Assembly (NCBI RefSeq): GCF_023516455.1
Contig: NZ_JAMGBA010000001.1
Span: forward strand, 496,001 to 560,000
Direction: 5' to 3'
DNA length: 64,000 nt
Source: Sphingomonas caseinilytica
GTDB taxonomy: Bacteria > Pseudomonadota > Alphaproteobacteria > Sphingomonadales > Sphingomonadaceae
Part shown: piece by piece, positions 6,563-15,545 of the stretch
How positions within the stretch are numbered: position 1 is the stretch's first letter
How the letters are laid out: each line of letters begins with the position of its first letter
Position numbers and translations under genes: made by a program
Notes under the pieces: generated by a model
Seen by the model: only the letters and a program-made list of their open reading frames with translations
Told to the model about the DNA's origin: nothing
The model's database searches: none

Positions 6563-6982
6563 ATGACCGCCCTCCCCGCCCTTTCCGATATCGCCGATGA
6601 ATATGAATTCCTCGACAGCGAGGATCGTTACCGCTTGCTGATCGAACTTGGCCGGCAGCTGGAACCTATGCCCGACGCTCTGAAGACCGACGCCACAAAA
6701 GTGCGCGGATGTTCTTCGTCGACCTGGGTATATCCCACCCGCCTGCCCGACGGCCGGCTTCATTTCCTTGCCGACAGCAACGCGGCGATCACAAAGGGCG
6801 TCGTGGCCTTGATCCTGTCGGCTGTGCAGGATCGGCATCCGTCAGAAGTCGCTGCGTTGGACATCCGGGAGCTTCTCGAACCGTTCAATCTGACCCGGGA
6901 GCTTTCGTCCAATCGGACCCAGGGCGTTCCCAACATGATTGCGCTCGTCCAGGAAACCGCGGCACGACTGGCGGCAGCATGA
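6563..6982 (+). CDS. sufE: SufE sulfur-acceptor protein
   Basis: 139 residues from the ATG at 6563; an in-frame GTG at 6554 gives three more. The acceptor cysteine is in VRGCSSSTWV (Cys50 from the ATG), preceded by the helical start DIADEYEFLDSEDRYRLLIELG typical of SufE. The protein takes persulfide from the SufS cysteine desulfurase and passes it to the Fe-S scaffold. No suf operon is in the window. The stop overlaps the next start as ATGA, so it is coupled to the thioesterase. Confidence 0.93.
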   Translation: MTALPALSDIADEYEFLDSEDRYRLLIELGRQLEPMPDALKTDATKVRGCSSSTWVYPTRLPDGRLHFLADSNAAITKGVVALILSAVQDRHPSEVAALDIRELLEPFNLTRELSSNRTQGVPNMIALVQETAARLAAA

Positions 6983-7428
6983 GCGACTCCGAGGCCTTCG
7001 ATCCACGGGTCGGCGCGTTCGATCCTGAGCGGTTCTTCGCCATGGCCCGCAATTACGGCCATGGCCGCGCGCTTGGACTTGAGTACAGGCAATCGGCCGA
7101 GGATTGGATCGAACTGGCCCTCCCCTGGCGCGAGGAACTGGTTGGAATTCCGGATCAAGGCATCCTGGCTTCCGGAGCGATCGTCAGCCTGCTCGATACG
7201 TGCGGCGGGGCTTCGGTGTGGATGGCGCTGGGGCACTTCCAGCCGCTCGTCACCATCGACCTCAGGCTCGACTATCTTCGGCCCGCATTGAAAGGTGAAA
7301 CGGTCATTGCCCGGTGCAAATGCTACAAGCTGACGCGCCAGGTCGCGTTCGTTCGCGGACTGGCCCACGGCGAGGACCCCGATAAGCCAATTGCACAGGC
7401 CGCCGGCACCTTCATGCTCAATCCCTAG
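6979..7428 (+). CDS. PaaI-type hotdog-fold thioesterase
   Basis: 149 residues overlapping the sufE stop by four bases. The fold signature is GILASGAIVSLLDTCGGASVWMAL, where the D of the central helix region is the usual catalytic acid of PaaI-like acyl-CoA thioesterases, followed by VTIDLRLDYLRPALKGETV and a strand-rich C-terminus ending AQAAGTFML. The substrate is probably an aryl- or acyl-CoA and cannot be specified. The final codons overlap the opposite-strand J-domain gene by four bases. Confidence 0.85.
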   Translation: MSDSEAFDPRVGAFDPERFFAMARNYGHGRALGLEYRQSAEDWIELALPWREELVGIPDQGILASGAIVSLLDTCGGASVWMALGHFQPLVTIDLRLDYLRPALKGETVIARCKCYKLTRQVAFVRGLAHGEDPDKPIAQAAGTFMLNP

Positions 7429-7964
7429 AGCTTGGCGCCGGTCTTTCGTTCCTCGGCCCGCTTCAACACATCATAAGCGGCCTGGATGGCGTGAAAGCGT
7501 TTGGCCGCCTCCTTTTCGCCCTTGTGGCGATCAGGGTGATGTTCTTTTGCGAGGCGGCGATAGGCCGACTTCACCGCCTTGAAATCGGCATCCGACTCCA
7601 GCTCCAACGTATCCAGCGCGCGCATCTCATCGCGGCTGCGGGTGCCATCTCCCGGCCCGCCCCAGGCGTAGTGGGCACTGCTTCGGAAGGCTGAAGCTCC
7701 GCTCTCCTCTTCCGCTGCACGGCGGGCGGCCTCTTCGGCGGTCAATCCGGCGAAGTAATTCCAGTTCTTGTTGTACTCGGCTGCATGCGTCTCGCAGAAC
7801 ATCCAGCGCTCTGGATTGTTCGGCGCCTTGGGCGCCGGCCGGTCGCCCACTTCGTTACAGCCATCGCGATCGCACAGGCGGACGCGCGCTGCCGCACGGC
7901 CCTTCGCGCCGTAGGCCCGCCAGCGGGGAAATCCCCAATCGTCCGATCGCGTCGGTTTCGCCAT
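7425..7964 (-). CDS. J-domain protein with an N-terminal Cys/His cluster
   Basis: 179 residues. The C-terminal J domain (about 118-175) contains YRRLAKEHHPDRHKG with the essential HPD, so it should stimulate a DnaK-type chaperone. The N-terminal half is not the DnaJ G/F or zinc-finger region. It has LCDRDGCNEVG, then MFCETHAAEYNKNWNYF, a possible C-x4-C...C-x2-H metal site. This two-part layout is seen in alphaproteobacterial DnaJ-like proteins. The client is unknown. It converges on the thioesterase gene with a four-base overlap. Confidence 0.85.
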   Translation of the reverse strand: MAKPTRSDDWGFPRWRAYGAKGRAAARVRLCDRDGCNEVGDRPAPKAPNNPERWMFCETHAAEYNKNWNYFAGLTAEEAARRAAEEESGASAFRSSAHYAWGGPGDGTRSRDEMRALDTLELESDADFKAVKSAYRRLAKEHHPDRHKGEKEAAKRFHAIQAAYDVLKRAEERKTGAKL

Positions 7965-7984
7965 TTCCGTCCTTCATACGAAAT

Positions 7985-8355
7985 GCCAGGGGACCTGTAA
8001 GCCGGGTTCTGTTCACTCCCGAAGGAGATCGGCGACCATTCCTCTAGGACGAAGGTTGCCCTCCGCCTCAAGCGACCAACCCGGGCGACGAGCCGGAACA
8101 GGCCCATATGCCGCCCCTATTCGGTCTTGCACCCGGTGGGGTTTACCGTGCCGCGTCCGTTGCCGGACGCGCGGTGCGCTCTTGCCGCACCCTTTCGACC
8201 TTACCCGCCCAAAGGCAGGCGGTATGCTTTCTGTGGCACTTTCCCTAATTCCCGCCGAAGCGAAAACCGCCGGGCGTTACCCGGCACCGTTGTTCCGTGG
8301 AGCCCGGACTTTCCTCGCCCCGCTTGCGCGAGCCGCGGCCGCCCGGTCCCCTGGC
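7985..8355 (-). ncRNA. rnpB: RNase P RNA component
   Basis: On the minus strand the conserved 5' segment GAGGAAAGTCCGGGCTCC lies at 8316-8299 and the conserved 3' segment ACAGAACCCGGCTTACAGG at 8012-7994. The ends GCCAGGGGACC (8355-8345) and GGTCCCCTGGC (7995-7985) pair perfectly as the P1 helix, which sets both boundaries and a length near 371 nt, normal for bacterial type A. It forms the catalytic RNA that matures tRNA 5' ends. It starts only about 15 bases after the amidase stop, so its promoter lies inside that gene or the two are co-transcribed. Confidence 0.95.
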
Positions 8356-8370
8356 GGGTGCCGATATGGT

Positions 8371-9051
8371 CTATTGAGGCCGGGGCAGCAAGAGCGCGAG
8401 CAGCTTGGCGCGGCATTCGCCGTCGATGATCCCGTCAATAAGGTCGGGTCGAAAACGGCGTTGGAAGGCGATGACCGCCTTTTGTGTATCGGTCACTTCA
8501 TAGCCGAACCGCTCCAGCGCGAGCAGGAAGCCGGCGTCGGTCCAGTAAGGGTCCATAAGGTCGCGTGACGGGCTTGGCAGCGCCAGCCGCCGCTTCGCCA
8601 GTTCCCACCAGGGGAAGAGCTCGCCTGGATCCTCCTTGCGCGCCGGAGCTACGTCGCTATGCCCTACGACATTGCCTCGGCCAATTCCGTGCCGCTCCTT
8701 GATGTCGGCGACGAGCGGGATCACCGAAGCCATCTGTTCATCCGGAAACGGTCGGTAGCCGAACTCATGGCCGGGATTGACGATCTCGATGCCGACGCTG
8801 GCCGAATTGACGTCTGTGATGCCGCGCCAATAGCTTCGTCCTGAATGCCAGGCGCGTTTTTCTTCGTCGACCAGCTGGAAGACTTCGCCTTGCTCATCCA
8901 CCAGATAATGGGCGGAAACCTTGGCCTCCGGCGACCTCAGGCGATTGAGCGCGCCTTCGGCATCCGGCATTCCCGTGTAGTGCAGGACGATCATGGAAAC
9001 GGGCAGCTGTCGCTCGTCGAAATTCGGCGATGGGCAGCGCGTTATGTCCAT
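8371..9051 (-). CDS. N-acetylmuramoyl-L-alanine amidase, AmpD/AmiD type, with peptidoglycan-binding domain
   Basis: 226 residues from the ATG at 9051; a TTG three codons upstream is possible. The Amidase_2 domain carries the zinc ligands in VLHYTGMP and GHSDVAPARKEDPG, with HYLVDEQGEVFQLVDE between. The C-terminal 60 residues (WTDAGFLLALERFGYEV...QKAVIAFQRRFRP) form a peptidoglycan-binding helix bundle. It cleaves the amide between MurNAc and L-Ala in wall fragments. No signal peptide is visible, so it is probably a cytoplasmic recycling enzyme (AmpD-like) rather than the AmiD lipoprotein. The stop lies 15 bases before the RNase P RNA. Confidence 0.88.
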   Translation of the reverse strand: MDITRCPSPNFDERQLPVSMIVLHYTGMPDAEGALNRLRSPEAKVSAHYLVDEQGEVFQLVDEEKRAWHSGRSYWRGITDVNSASVGIEIVNPGHEFGYRPFPDEQMASVIPLVADIKERHGIGRGNVVGHSDVAPARKEDPGELFPWWELAKRRLALPSPSRDLMDPYWTDAGFLLALERFGYEVTDTQKAVIAFQRRFRPDLIDGIIDGECRAKLLALLLPRPQ

Positions 9052-9361
9052 GACCAGCAATGGCGCACACTAGTGGGCCTCAGGTCAAGCCAGAACGGTT
9101 GTGGCTGCCGAACGAAACGGCGCGGTAAAGCGGGACAAATTGCCAGCCTGACTCGATTTTCTTTAATCCTTACCAGAACTATATTGTTGCGTTAAAGAAT
9201 TTCGTTGATAATTCTGAGACTTGCATACGCGCAGTTTGTGCGCCGGTGCCAGTTTAACTTGGGGGAACTCATTCAGTCGTTGCGACAATGGCGAGGGCAA
9301 CCCGCTCCCGCAAATCATCGACTGCCTGAAATTCCCTTGATCGATTTGTGCGGAGTCCTGA
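9052..9361. other. Divergent intergenic region upstream of the RTX gene
   Basis: 310 bases without a convincing gene. It becomes AT-richer towards 9160-9230 and should hold the promoter of the RTX gene. TATATT at 9180-9185 could be a -10 element, but no good -35 is spaced correctly. The RTX start has GGAG six bases upstream at 9352-9355. Confidence 0.5.
9196..9215. promoter_or_regulatory. AT-rich inverted repeat, possible operator
   Basis: AGAATT and AATTCT are perfect inverted arms separated by eight bases, within the AT-rich part of the leader and close to a TATATT box. The symmetry suits a dimeric repressor or activator of the RTX gene. There is no match to a known regulator. Confidence 0.3.
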
Positions 9362-12300
9362 ATGCCGACGATTAACGGAACTTCCGGTAATGACACGCTC
9401 GACGGTACGGTAACCGATGACGTCATCAGCGGGCTTGACGGCGATGACATTTTGCGTGGCTTGGGCGGCAATGATCAACTGAACGGCGGTGAGGGCGACG
9501 ACACGCTTGACGGCGGAGCGGGCAATGATGTCCTCGATGGCGGCGCAGGAATCGATACTGCGGACTATTCCAATGGTGCCGGAGAAACCCGGATCGACCT
9601 CAATTGGACCGTACCCCAGAACACCGGCAGTTCCGGCAACGATACACTGATCGGAATCGAAAATGTCATCGGCTCGAACTACGGCGATTTTCTAACAGGT
9701 AATGCGAGCGCCAACGCCCTGTACGGCGGAAATGGCATGGATCGCCTGACCGGCGGCGGAGGAGATGACCTCCTTGATGGCGGACCCGGTATGGACACTC
9801 TGATCGGCGGCACCGGCAATGACATCTACATATCGAATGGTGATGAAGTCGTCGAGAATGCGGACGAAGGTATCGACGAAATTCAAGCTTCCTCGTCCTA
9901 CACCCTACCCGCCAACGTCGAGAACCTCTGGTTGGGCGGGGTTGCGAGCTACGGCGCCGGCAACGAACTCGCGAATGCAATCCAGGGCAACGATCAGTCC
10001 AATCATCTCTTGGGGCTAGGCGGCGATGACATGCTCAGCGGGAGCCTGGGCGACGACACTCTCGATGGCGGCACCGGCAACGACACGATGCTGGGCGGGT
10101 GGGGCAATGATATTTACTACGTCGACACCGCCCTGGACGTCGTTATCGAGTCAGACACGGACAACGGGACCGATACGGTTCGCAGCACCGCCGCAAGTTT
10201 CACCTTACCGGGAAACGTCGAAAATCTCGAGCTGCTGGGCAACTCGTTCCTGACTGGCAGCGGTAATGCCTTGGATAACTTGATCACCGGCAACTCGGGC
10301 AACAATCGGCTTTTCGGAGGGGCAGGCAACGATACGCTATTCGGTAATGATGGTGACGACCTGCTTCACGGAGGCGAAGGCACTGACACGCTGAACGGCG
10401 GTTCAGGAAATGACACGGCAAGCTACAGCAATTCATTTTTGGGAGTCACTGTAAACCTCTCGATTGCCGGGCCGCAGAATGTTCTTTGGGACAATATCGA
10501 CACGCTCGTAAGCATCGAAAGCATAATCGGCTCGATTAGCGGCAATGATACGCTTGTTGGTGATGGCGGATCAAACCGTCTCGATGGCATGGGTGGCAAC
10601 GACACCCTTCGAGGCGGTGAGGGCGATGACTTTCTGAACGGAGGCGCCGGCAACGACACGCTCCTCGGAGAGGGCGGCGACGACGTCATAACTGATAGCG
10701 ACGCTGGAAATGACATCCTGGACGGCGGAGCCGGCAACGATTTCATATCCCTGTATCGCCTTGATTCGAGCCTGAACGAGGCGGTGACGATCCGGGGCGG
10801 AGACGGCAACGACATGATTACCGCCTGGAGCTACGCTTCTGGCAGTGTTGTGATCGATGCGGGAGCCGGCGACGATTCCGTATCACTCGTCACATCGAAC
10901 AATTCGCAACAAATCACGCTCGGGACCGGACGCGATGTCCTCAATCTCGATCTCTTCCAGCCGATTCAGGGGGCGGGGCAGACCAGCCGCATTGTGACCG
11001 ATTTCCAGACCGGTGCGGTCGGCGACAGTGTTTTGATGCACCAGCTGCTGAGTCGCTACGGCGAATGGGACGGCCAATCCAATCCATTCGAAGCCGGCGT
11101 AATCCGGCTCGTCCAGCGTGGGGCAGATGCGGTCCTACAGATGAGCGGAATCGCGGGCGTAAGCGATTTCCAGGACGTCGTCATATTTCAGAACGTCAGC
11201 ACCGGGAGTTTCGTTGCCGAGAATTTTGGGGGGTTCTCACCCAATGGCGTGCCTGCAGCCCCCACCAACCTCACGGGAGATGGCGCCGATAACACGCTCA
11301 ATGGTGGATATGGCGAAGACATCATCAACGGGCTGGGTGGCGATGACACCATCGACGGCTCGACTGGAAACGACATCCTTCGAGGCGGCGACGGGTACGA
11401 TACGATTCGGCCGGGGCAAGGGAACGATGTTGTAGAAGGCGGCGCAGGTAACGATTTCATCGATCTATATCATGATGGCGGCTCGGACTCGGTCGACGCT
11501 GGAACCGGCAACGACTGGATCAGGGTTTATCGGACGTTTCGCGACGTCTCTGAAGACCTCACCATCATTGCGGGCGATGGCGACGATCAACTTACCTACC
11601 AGAATTTCGATCGCGGAACGCTGACTGCCTCCCTTGGCAGCGGAGCAGATCTCTTCATCATCCTTGGCGCTCGCCAGGACATCAAGCTGACGCTGGGCGC
11701 GAACGCCGACATCATTGATCTATCCCAAAACGACCCCACGCTCATTGGCGAAATGCTGATCACAATTGCCGACTATGTTCCCGGTGAAGATCATATCGAG
11801 TGGGGCTATTATCTACAGAACCAGCTGATCGGATGGGATGGTCAATCAAATCCATTCACCTCGGGATACCTGCAGCTTGAGCAGCAGGCTGGAAAGGTTG
11901 TGCTCTCCATCGACCGCGATGGATCCAGCGACAGCACTTACGCCGCCGCCCCGTTCCTCGTCCTTGAGAATGTCTCCCTGAGCTCGCTTTCGTCGGCGGA
12001 CTTCGCAGGCCATTCGCCTGCCAGCGACGCCCGCAACGACTTCAACGGCGATGGGCGCAGCGATATTTTGTGGCGCAACGACAATGGGCAGATGACCAAC
12101 TGGCTGGGCGAGGCCGATGGCGGCTTTGCCTACAACGATGCCAATGCCGCCAACGTCATCGCTACCGACTGGCGCATTGCCGGGGTTGGCGACTTCAACG
12201 GTGACGGCCGCGACGACATTTTGTGGCGCCGGGACAATGGGCAGATGACCAACTGGCTGGGCGAGGCCGATGGCGGCTTTGCCTACAACGATGCCAACGC

Positions 12301-12664
12301 CGCCAACGTCATCGCCACCGACTGGCACATTGCCGGGGTTGGCGACTTCAACGGCGACGGCCGCGACGACATATTGTGGCGCCGGGACAATGGGCAGATG
12401 ACCAACTGGCTGGGCGAGGCCGATGGCGGCTTTGCCTACAACGATGCCAATGCCGCCAACGTCATCGCTACCGACTGGCGCATTGCCGGGGTTGGCGACT
12501 TCAACGGCGACGGCCGCGACGACATATTGTGGCGCCGGGACAATGGGCAGATGACCAACTGGCTGGGTGAGGCCGATGGCGGCTTTGCCTACAACGATGC
12601 CAATGCCGCCAACGTCATCGCCACCGACTGGCACGTACAGCCATCCGAAATCCTGTGGATGTGA
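9362..12664 (+). CDS. RTX calcium-binding protein with C-terminal FG-GAP/VCBS repeats
   Basis: 1100 residues. Clusters of GGxGxDxL nonapeptides (for example [20 protein letters not shown] near residues 40-60, and again near 120-145, 220-245, 320-350, 405-445 and 640-690) form calcium-filled beta-rolls of the hemolysin type. Between them lie domains with N-V-E-N-L-x-L-x-G. From residue 893 there are four 51-residue FG-GAP/VCBS units, D-F-N-G-D-G-R-x-D-I-L-W. There is no Sec signal peptide, as expected for type I secretion, but no ABC exporter is nearby, and the C-terminus (QPSEILWM) is not a classic RTX secretion tail. It is likely a secreted or surface adhesin-like protein; an enzymatic domain is not evident. 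Confidence 0.88.
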   Translation: MPTINGTSGNDTLDGTVTDDVISGLDGDDILRGLGGNDQLNGGEGDDTLDGGAGNDVLDGGAGIDTADYSNGAGETRIDLNWTVPQNTGSSGNDTLIGIENVIGSNYGDFLTGNASANALYGGNGMDRLTGGGGDDLLDGGPGMDTLIGGTGNDIYISNGDEVVENADEGIDEIQASSSYTLPANVENLWLGGVASYGAGNELANAIQGNDQSNHLLGLGGDDMLSGSLGDDTLDGGTGNDTMLGGWGNDIYYVDTALDVVIESDTDNGTDTVRSTAASFTLPGNVENLELLGNSFLTGSGNALDNLITGNSGNNRLFGGAGNDTLFGNDGDDLLHGGEGTDTLNGGSGNDTASYSNSFLGVTVNLSIAGPQNVLWDNIDTLVSIESIIGSISGNDTLVGDGGSNRLDGMGGNDTLRGGEGDDFLNGGAGNDTLLGEGGDDVITDSDAGNDILDGGAGNDFISLYRLDSSLNEAVTIRGGDGNDMITAWSYASGSVVIDAGAGDDSVSLVTSNNSQQITLGTGRDVLNLDLFQPIQGAGQTSRIVTDFQTGAVGDSVLMHQLLSRYGEWDGQSNPFEAGVIRLVQRGADAVLQMSGIAGVSDFQDVVIFQNVSTGSFVAENFGGFSPNGVPAAPTNLTGDGADNTLNGGYGEDIINGLGGDDTIDGSTGNDILRGGDGYDTIRPGQGNDVVEGGAGNDFIDLYHDGGSDSVDAGTGNDWIRVYRTFRDVSEDLTIIAGDGDDQLTYQNFDRGTLTASLGSGADLFIILGARQDIKLTLGANADIIDLSQNDPTLIGEMLITIADYVPGEDHIEWGYYLQNQLIGWDGQSNPFTSGYLQLEQQAGKVVLSIDRDGSSDSTYAAAPFLVLENVSLSSLSSADFAGHSPASDARNDFNGDGRSDILWRNDNGQMTNWLGEADGGFAYNDANAANVIATDWRIAGVGDFNGDGRDDILWRRDNGQMTNWLGEADGGFAYNDANAANVIATDWHIAGVGDFNGDGRDDILWRRDNGQMTNWLGEADGGFAYNDANAANVIATDWRIAGVGDFNGDGRDDILWRRDNGQMTNWLGEADGGFAYNDANAANVIATDWHVQPSEILWM
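12038..12637 (+). repeat. Four near-identical 153-bp tandem repeats inside the RTX gene
   Basis: Units start at 12038, 12191, 12344 and 12497, each beginning GACTTCAACGG, and the last is truncated after about 141 bases. Base differences between copies are few and mostly silent, and units 1 and 3 or 2 and 4 share small variants such as WRI versus WHI. This points to recent duplication or ongoing gene conversion, and the copy number may vary among strains. Confidence 0.93.
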
Positions 12665-12719
12665 GGGTGTCGAGGAGACAATTTGTTATGCTTGTCGACT
12701 CGTGGACGTGCCTACCAAG

Positions 12720-13568
12720 TCAAGCCCCAACGGCGATTTGCGGCAAATCCGTGCCTGTCCGCCGATAGAGTCCGCGCGCCTCGGAATCCGCCTCGAACCG
12801 GCGCGTCTGGCCGATTACAGTTTCGCCCGCGCCAAGCATCAGCCAACCGTCCGGCACCATCGCATCGGCAATGCGGTCGAATACCACGCCGCGCCGCTCT
12901 GAGTTCAGGTAGAGCAGCACATTACGGCAAAGGACGATGTCGAACTTGCCGGGATGGGGCGCCGGTTCAAGCAGGTTCTGTACCTGGAACCGGACCGTCC
13001 GGCGGAGCGGCTCGACGGCCCGCCATCCATTTTCGGTTTCCTCGAACCAGCGGATCATCTGGTTGATGCCAAGGCCGCGCTGGACCTCAAACTGGCTATA
13101 TTGTCCTTCCCGCGCGCGCCGCACCACCGCCTCGCTGACATCCGTCCCCAATATGTCGATGGTCCAGCCTGCCCATTTCACCGGGTCTTCGGCGAACAGC
13201 ATTGCAAGGGAATAGGCTTCCTGCCCGGTTGAGCAGCCGGCCGACCAGATCGTCAGACGCTTGGTAGCGGCACGCCGCTGCATCAGCTTTGGAAGTGCCG
13301 ACCGCGACAGCAGGTCGAATGGAGCCCGGTCACGAAAGAAATAGGTTTCGTTATTGAGAAGTGCCTCGACGACCTGGGTAGCAAGGCTAGGTTCGCGCCC
13401 CATCACGAGGATGGTGATCAGCTCGTCGAGGCTCGGGATCCCCCGTTCGCGGAGCAGCGCGGCAAGTGCCGTCTCGATCCGCCAGCGACGGCTCATCGTC
13501 AGCTGTTGACCGGTACGAGCTTCGAGGAGTCCAGCCAGAATTCGACTGGAACTGTCGCTTACTTGCAC
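12720..13568 (-). CDS. cheR: Chemotaxis protein methyltransferase CheR
   Basis: 282 residues from a GTG that overlaps the cheB end by ten bases; the longer open frame upstream is antisense-type read-through of cheB. The N-terminal helical domain is followed by NETYFFRDRAPFDLL and the SAM site IWSAGCSTGQEAYSLAM, then DILGTDVSEAVVRRAREGQY and FDIVLCRNVLLYL, all CheR signatures. It methylates glutamates of chemoreceptors. It is last in the cheA-W-Y-B-R operon. Confidence 0.93.
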   Translation of the reverse strand: MQVSDSSSRILAGLLEARTGQQLTMSRRWRIETALAALLRERGIPSLDELITILVMGREPSLATQVVEALLNNETYFFRDRAPFDLLSRSALPKLMQRRAATKRLTIWSAGCSTGQEAYSLAMLFAEDPVKWAGWTIDILGTDVSEAVVRRAREGQYSQFEVQRGLGINQMIRWFEETENGWRAVEPLRRTVRFQVQNLLEPAPHPGKFDIVLCRNVLLYLNSERRGVVFDRIADAMVPDGWLMLGAGETVIGQTRRFEADSEARGLYRRTGTDLPQIAVGA

Positions 13569-14668
13569 GGGCCCTCCTCGGCACGCGACCCCACCCGGCG
13601 AGCCAGCTTGTCGGGCGAGAGTACAGCACAGGCCAAGCCCAGCTCGGCTACGGCACGCGGCATTCCCCACACCGCGGACGTGGATTCGTCCTGTGCCATG
13701 ACCGAGCCGCCCGCTTCGATAAGCTTGCGTGCGCCTTCCGCTCCGTCGCGACCCATTCCGGTCAGGACGATACCAAGCGCGCCCCCGCCAAGTACGGCAC
13801 CTGCCGACGCCAGCATGGGATCGACCGAAGGCATGCAACCGCTGGAGACTTTGGTCTTTAGTAGGCGAGCGATCAGCAAGCCGTTGACCTCGTCGACGAG
13901 CATGTGAGCCTCGCCAGGAGCGATGACGATGCAGTCGGGAAGCAACTGGGTCCCGTCCTGTGCGACAACGGCCTCCCTTCCCGCTGCGACCGACAATTGC
14001 CGCGCGAAGACCGTCATGAAGGCGGGTGGCAAATGCTGCGTCACGAGGATCGGAACGCCGATGCGCGCCGGAAGCGCGGCAAAAAAGGCGCCCAGCGCCT
14101 GGATGCCTCCGGTCGAGGCGCCGATTGCTACCAGCCTCAATGCTTGGCTGCTTTGCGGGCGGATGACCTGCGGCAACGATGCCGGTTGGCTGGGCCGGAC
14201 CGAGCTCCGGTCCGCATAACCAAGGCCGCGAAGCTTGCTGAGTAGCACTTCGGAGAAGCGGCCGTTGAAACGACCCGTCCCGGGCTTGGGCAGCGTGTCA
14301 GCAGCGCCGAGCGCCAGTGCAGCCACCGTTTCCTCCGCCCCCTCTTCGGCAAGCGACGAGACGATCAACACCTTCGCGCCCTTTGCGGCCTCGAGAATTC
14401 TGGGAAGCGCCTTCAGCCCGCCCACGCCGGGCATTTCCAGGTCCAGGACGACGATATCAACCATCACCTGACCCAGCGCTTCGATTGCGTCTTCGGCCGT
14501 CCCGGCGATTCCGGCGATCTCGAAATTGCCGTCCGCGTCGATCATCCGGCTGAGCACCGCGCGCGCGACCATCGAATCGTCGACGATCATCAGCTTGATC
14601 GGCCGGCGTGATTCTCGGTCGGGCCCCGCCCGATGGCTGGCCCGGGAAGTGGCGAGCGCGCCGCTCAT
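13559..14668 (-). CDS. cheB: Chemotaxis glutamate methylesterase CheB
   Basis: 369 residues. The receiver domain (about 24-140) has the phospho-acceptor Asp76 in VVLDLEMPG. The esterase domain (about 178-360) has the catalytic Ser185 in GASTGG, His212 in TQHLPPAF and the Asp in MGRDGAEG. It demethylates and deamidates chemoreceptors when phosphorylated by CheA. The ATG is seven bases after the cheY stop, with TGAGG as ribosome-binding site. A proline/serine linker joins the domains (155-175). Confidence 0.95.
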   Translation of the reverse strand: MSGALATSRASHRAGPDRESRRPIKLMIVDDSMVARAVLSRMIDADGNFEIAGIAGTAEDAIEALGQVMVDIVVLDLEMPGVGGLKALPRILEAAKGAKVLIVSSLAEEGAEETVAALALGAADTLPKPGTGRFNGRFSEVLLSKLRGLGYADRSSVRPSQPASLPQVIRPQSSQALRLVAIGASTGGIQALGAFFAALPARIGVPILVTQHLPPAFMTVFARQLSVAAGREAVVAQDGTQLLPDCIVIAPGEAHMLVDEVNGLLIARLLKTKVSSGCMPSVDPMLASAGAVLGGGALGIVLTGMGRDGAEGARKLIEAGGSVMAQDESTSAVWGMPRAVAELGLACAVLSPDKLARRVGSRAEEGPCK

Positions 14669-14675
14669 GAGAGCC

Positions 14676-15041
14676 TCAGGCGACGCCGACGAGTTGTAGC
14701 TTGATGTGAAGCGTTTCGCGATCGAACGGCTTCATCACATATTCGTCCGCTCCGGCCTCCAGTGCCGCGCGGATGTGCGCCATGTCGTTTTCCGTCGTGC
14801 AGAAAACGACCTTGGGCTGGTCGGAATGACCGCGCTGCCGAAGCAGCTTCAGGAATTCCATGCCGCTCATCACGGGCATGTTCCAGTCGAGCAGGACGAC
14901 ATCCGGCATTTTTGCCTCGCAGCGATCGAGCGCTTCACGGCCGTCGCCGGCTTCCTCGACCTGGAATTCCAGGGTCTCGAGGATGTGGCGCGCGACCTTG
15001 CGGATCACCTTGCTGTCGTCGACGATGAGGCAGGTTTTCAT
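14676..15041 (-). CDS. cheY: Single-domain response regulator, CheY type
   Basis: 121 residues, a bare receiver. The acidic pair is at DD8-9, the phospho-acceptor is Asp52 (LLDWNMPVMSG), the Thr switch is in CTTEN and the Lys is at 104 in MKPFD. By position in the che operon it is the motor-output or phosphate-sink regulator for CheA. DivK-type cell-cycle regulators look similar, but the operon favours CheY. Confidence 0.85.
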   Translation of the reverse strand: MKTCLIVDDSKVIRKVARHILETLEFQVEEAGDGREALDRCEAKMPDVVLLDWNMPVMSGMEFLKLLRQRGHSDQPKVVFCTTENDMAHIRAALEAGADEYVMKPFDRETLHIKLQLVGVA

Positions 15042-15095
15042 ATGTCTTCCCGTGCGTTTGACGAGTTTATGTAAGCGATAAGGGTAACGAACATC

Positions 15096-15545
15096 TTAAG
15101 CCGCGCGCGCTTCAGCGCCTGGGCCGGCAATCAAGGCCGCGACATCGACCAGGAGCAGCGGCCCCTCTTCCGTTTCGACCATTCCCAGCGAGACGCGTTC
15201 CCACCCTTCTCCCATGGCAGCCCGGATCGCGGCCGGCTCGGACAGCGCTTCGACGACGTCTTCGACCGCATCGACCGTCAGCGCATAATTATGACCGTCC
15301 AGCTCGACGACCGCCGCTTCATGGATGTTGCCGTCGGAAAGGTCGGTCGCTCCCAACTCCAGCGATCGCTGGCAGTCGATCACGGTGAGGACGCGGCTGC
15401 GAAGCGCGGACAGGCCGGCGAGATGGGCCGGAGCGCGAGGCACCGGGATCAGCGTATCCAGTTCGACCACGCTTTCCACCGCCGCGGCAGGCATCGCCAC
15501 ACGGCTTCCGGCTATCGAAACGATCAGCAGCAACTCGTTCATCAA
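15096..15545 (-). CDS. cheW: Chemotaxis coupling protein CheW
   Basis: 149 residues with the CheW fold: LLIVSIAGSRVAMPAAAVESVVEL at the start, VPRAPAHLAGLSALRSRVLTVID in the middle and NYALTVDAVEDVVE after it. It links receptors to CheA. The start overlaps the cheA stop by four bases, so the two are translationally coupled and likely made in fixed ratio. Confidence 0.92.
   Translation of the reverse strand: MMNELLLIVSIAGSRVAMPAAAVESVVELDTLIPVPRAPAHLAGLSALRSRVLTVIDCQRSLELGATDLSDGNIHEAAVVELDGHNYALTVDAVEDVVEALSEPAAIRAAMGEGWERVSLGMVETEEGPLLLVDVAALIAGPGAEARAA

Noticed and set aside
11846-12634. A minus-strand frame with repeated valine/glycine-rich units opposite the RTX repeats
   Set aside because: Its repetition simply mirrors the plus-strand VCBS units; no start signal or domain supports it.
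12038-12637. CRISPR-like array
   Set aside because: The 153-bp units are translated in frame, have no unique spacers and encode FG-GAP/VCBS repeats.
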